From CAZART01 sp964487555 (GTDB taxonomy: Bacteria; Bacteroidota; Rhodothermia; Rhodothermales; VXPQ01): a DNA stretch of 10,482 nucleotides. Location of the stretch: positions 1 through 10,482 of the forward strand of contig CAZART010000152.1 of assembly GCA_964487555.1 (NCBI GenBank). The letters are read 5' to 3'. Under the pieces are notes generated by a model that saw only the letters and a list, made by a program, of their open reading frames with translations, did no database searches and was not told the origin of the DNA. Position numbers and translations under genes: made by a program. Positions 8,804 through 10,482 of this stretch are shown here, one piece after another. Positions within the stretch are counted from its first letter, which is position 1. Each line of letters starts with the position of its first letter.

Positions 8804-9373
8804 TTACCTGTCGATCGTCCGGCCGATGCGAAGCTCCCGTAATTCCCACTTACCCTCGCCGAATCGAAGCCTGAAGTACACCGCTAACGGGGCTTCGCCT
8901 CTCGCGTACCGGTATCGTCCCGCGGCAAACCAGTTGCCGAGAGATCCGGACATCTCAGTCATGTCGAACTGTTCCGGACGGTATTCGGCAAAGAAGTCGC
9001 GAAGCACGTAGTTGGCCTGCGACCGGCTAAATAGCTCGCTCATGCCGAAGAGCGTCACGTCCAGCCGCCGCGCCGAGTGCCGCATTACGGCCCCTGCATC
9101 TCCGATCGCGAATGCATCGACAAGTGCGTTCAAGGCGGCCGGAGCCTCCTGCTGCAGGGCTGGCGATGGCGCAAGGCGGCCTGAGGCGGCGTCTTGCGCG
9201 ACTGCGGACGTGAAACAGATCAGTGGCAGCCACACGAGGAGCGCGAGACGTTTTAGCGTTTTGCGGTATCGACGTATTGGCGGGTCTGACGATTGACCCT
9301 CGTGCGTCGGAAACGTCGCCGCGAGATTTTGCCAATCGCTTCTTCGCGTTGGGAGCTTGTGGCGACGGGACAT
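8804..9373 (-). CDS. DUF4783 exported protein
   Basis: A small exported protein of unknown function. The second half matches my memory of DUF4783, a family of short exported proteins seen mainly in Bacteroidota. The shared pattern is a helix ending NALVDAFAIGDAGAVMRHSA, then LDVTLFG, SRSQANYVLRDFFAEY (116-131), a strand-rich stretch, and a closing KWELRELRIGR (175-185). The size and strand order suggest an NTF2-like cone fold (inference). Residues 43-60 form a signal-peptide hydrophobic core preceded by RRYRKTLKR and followed by a plausible cleavage site, AVA|QD. From the ATG at 9373 (189 residues) this signal is preceded by about 42 residues of unlikely n-region. The natural first residue would be at 9277, where the codon is ATA. 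ATG 9439 is also in frame. The start is therefore uncertain, while the stop at 8804 is firm. The stop is 2 bases before the likely kinase start, so the two are probably co-translated. Confidence 0.78.
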   Translation of the reverse strand: MSRRHKLPTRRSDWQNLAATFPTHEGQSSDPPIRRYRKTLKRLALLVWLPLICFTSAVAQDAASGRLAPSPALQQEAPAALNALVDAFAIGDAGAVMRHSARRLDVTLFGMSELFSRSQANYVLRDFFAEYRPEQFDMTEMSGSLGNWFAAGRYRYARGEAPLAVYFRLRFGEGKWELRELRIGRTIDR

Positions 9374-9794
9374 ATTCACTATGTGATCGTGACTGTGTAT
9401 TCCGTCCGGCTCCACGCAAAAAGTGATCCGCTCTCGCATGCCGGCCCATTTCGCACGAAGCCGCGGAGTCGTTTGGATCGGGTACTCCGTGGCCTCGGGA
9501 TCTTTTTCTGCTCTGTGAAGATACCGTGGCTTGACCAAATTGTTTGTACACTCTCGCCGTCGACTTACCTGTTTGCGAAAGTAGACACCCGCTGTTGCCT
9601 CATCCTGTCAGATTCGCTGACGCGTCAGCGACATGCAGCGAAGGAGATCTTCGTCCAGATGCGGCCGGGCGCTGCACACAGGATTAACGCAATCACATCG
9701 AAAGGATTCATAAATTGACCGTCCGCAAGGATGAATGCGACGCTGTCCTTCCGATCCCTTCTAAATCCGTCCTCGCCCATCATTTGTGTTCGAC
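9374..9794. other. Intergenic region between divergent DUF4783 and uxs genes
   Basis: These 421 bases (about 520 if the DUF4783 protein starts at 9277) lie between divergent genes, so they should hold promoters for both. Apart from the palindrome at 9614-9631 I see a 5-bp stem with a 5-base loop at 9639-9653 (CGAAG/CTTCG) and a weak promoter-like pair for the plus strand, TTAACG at 9684 and TAAATT at 9711, whose 21-base spacing is too long for a standard sigma-70 site. No clear TAnnTTTG box, Shine-Dalgarno sequence or T-rich terminator is present. Open frames crossing the region show no recognisable protein and look like chance. Confidence 0.5.
9614..9631. promoter_or_regulatory. 18-bp perfect palindrome with a third half-site, possible operator
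   Basis: TCGCTGACGCGTCAGCGA is a perfect inverted repeat with no spacer, about 164 bases upstream of the uxs start codon. The half-site CAGCGA (9626-9631) recurs at 9636-9641, exactly 10 bases on, which is one helical turn on the same DNA face. No T-run follows, so it does not look like a terminator. A dimeric regulator could bind here, but the regulator family cannot be named from the sequence, and which of the two divergent genes it would serve is unknown. Confidence 0.4.
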
Positions 9795-10482
9795 ATGCCC
9801 AAGACGCTTATAACCGGCGGCGCCGGATTCATAGGATCTCACCTGTGCGATCGATTCCTAAGAGAGGATCACGAGGTGATTTGCGTGGACAACTTCATCA
9901 CGGGCTCGCCCGATAATGTCGCTCATCTGATTGGAAACGATCGGTTCCGACTCATTGAGCTTGACGTTACGAATTACATATACGTGGAGGGAGCCCTGGA
10001 TTACGTCCTCCACTTTGCCAGCCCTGCATCTCCGGTCGATTACCTCAAATATCCGATCCAGACTCTTAAGGTGGGTGCGCTCGGCACGCATAAGGCGCTT
10101 GGGTTGGCCAAGAACAAGGGAGCACGCCTGCTGCTGGCCTCTACCAGTGAAGTCTACGGCGATCCACTCGTCCATCCGCAGCCTGAGAGCTATTGGGGGA
10201 ATGTAAATCCAACCGGATACCGTGGCGTCTACGACGAAGCCAAACGCTTTGCGGAGGCCATGACGATGGCATATCACCGCTATCACGGCATTGAAACGCG
10301 CATCGTGCGCATCTTCAACACCTTCGGTCCGCGCATGCGTCTCGATGACGGACGCGCGCTGCCCACGTTTATGAATCAGGCGCTGCACGGAGAACCGCTC
10401 ACCGTCTACGGAAAGGGGGATCAGACGCGCTCCTTCCAGTATGTCGACGACACGGTCGACGGCATTTACCGCCTCCTGATGA
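9795..10482 (+). CDS. uxs: UDP-glucuronate decarboxylase (UDP-xylose synthase), N-terminal part
   Basis: A short-chain dehydrogenase/reductase that oxidises and decarboxylates UDP-glucuronate with bound NAD+ to give UDP-xylose (or its 4-keto intermediate) for surface polysaccharide or glycan synthesis in the cytoplasm. The ATG at 9795 opens directly on MPKTLITGGAGFIGSH, with the NAD-binding GxxGxxG at residues 8-14. Further signatures are VLHFASPASPVDY (71-83, the UXS substrate loop), STSEVYGDP (116-124, with the UXS catalytic Glu at 119), YDEAK (catalytic Tyr146 and Lys150), RIFNTFGPRM, and TRSFQYVDD. The SASPVDY and SEVYGDP stretches separate UXS from UDP-glucose 4-epimerases and dTDP-glucose dehydratases. 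229 codons are present of a usual 310-320. The frame is open at the right edge, so the gene continues outside. No Shine-Dalgarno sequence is visible. It is divergent from the DUF4783 gene and is likely the start of a separate, perhaps polysaccharide-related, operon. Confidence 0.93.
   Translation, partial: MPKTLITGGAGFIGSHLCDRFLREDHEVICVDNFITGSPDNVAHLIGNDRFRLIELDVTNYIYVEGALDYVLHFASPASPVDYLKYPIQTLKVGALGTHKALGLAKNKGARLLLASTSEVYGDPLVHPQPESYWGNVNPTGYRGVYDEAKRFAEAMTMAYHRYHGIETRIVRIFNTFGPRMRLDDGRALPTFMNQALHGEPLTVYGKGDQTRSFQYVDDTVDGIYRLLM

Noticed and set aside
9531..9575. Promoter candidate TTGACC followed by TTACCTGTTTG
   Set aside because: No -10 hexamer lies 16-18 bases after TTGACC, and the TAnnTTTG match needs two extra bases, so it is not better than chance.
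9639..9653. CGAAG-GAGAT-CTTCG stem as a terminator
   Set aside because: Only 5 bp, and no T-run follows on either strand.
9293..9718. Possible small gene of 141 codons in the intergenic region
   Set aside because: No motif, no RBS, overlaps the 5' end of the DUF4783 frame, and its composition is like its non-coding surroundings.
9845..10482. Alternative call of uxs as UDP-glucose 4-epimerase or dTDP-glucose 4,6-dehydratase
   Set aside because: The ASPASPVDY loop, STSEVYGDP and TRSFQYVDD are the pattern of UDP-glucuronate decarboxylases. Epimerases and dehydratases carry different residues at the Glu position and in the substrate loop.

Overview
The window looks like a piece of chromosome from a high-GC member of the Bacteroidota/Rhodothermota group, most likely Rhodothermia-like. 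This is inference. It rests on a DUF4783-type exported protein, a family I know mainly from Bacteroidota and relatives, on the near absence of Shine-Dalgarno sequences before the genes, and on a GC content clearly above 50%. The genes are compact and intact. I see no mobile element, CRISPR array, tRNA or rRNA, and no clear sign of recent transfer.

Layout. (1) 1-632, plus strand: the 3' part of rtcB, an RNA ligase, cut by the window edge. (2) 633-778: a short gap between convergent genes with a weak GC hairpin. (3) 779-9373, minus strand, read right to left: a DUF4783 exported protein; a very large membrane histidine kinase of about 1417 residues; a 162-bp gap; tenA (thiamin pyrimidine salvage); trkA; and trkH (the two parts of a Trk potassium uptake system). 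tenA and trkA are separated by 1 base and trkA and trkH by 9 bases, so these three form an operon. The DUF4783 gene and the kinase are also close enough to be translationally coupled. (4) 9374-9794: a 421-bp intergenic region between divergent genes, holding an 18-bp perfect palindrome. (5) 9795 to the right edge, plus strand: the 5' part of a UDP-glucuronate decarboxylase (UDP-xylose synthase) gene, which supplies a nucleotide sugar for surface polysaccharide.

How they may work together. TrkH is the K+ channel subunit and TrkA its nucleotide-binding RCK gate, so that pair is a complete uptake unit. The kinase has 12 predicted membrane segments and three large loops, all predicted to lie outside the inner membrane. 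Its topology is consistent from end to end, it has an intact NtrY-like catalytic core, and no response regulator lies beside it. Together with the DUF4783 protein it could form an envelope-sensing module. A link from that module to the downstream K+ and thiamin genes is only suggested by gene order. The most interesting objects are the kinase with its DUF4783 partner, the tenA-trkA coupling, and the palindrome upstream of the sugar gene.
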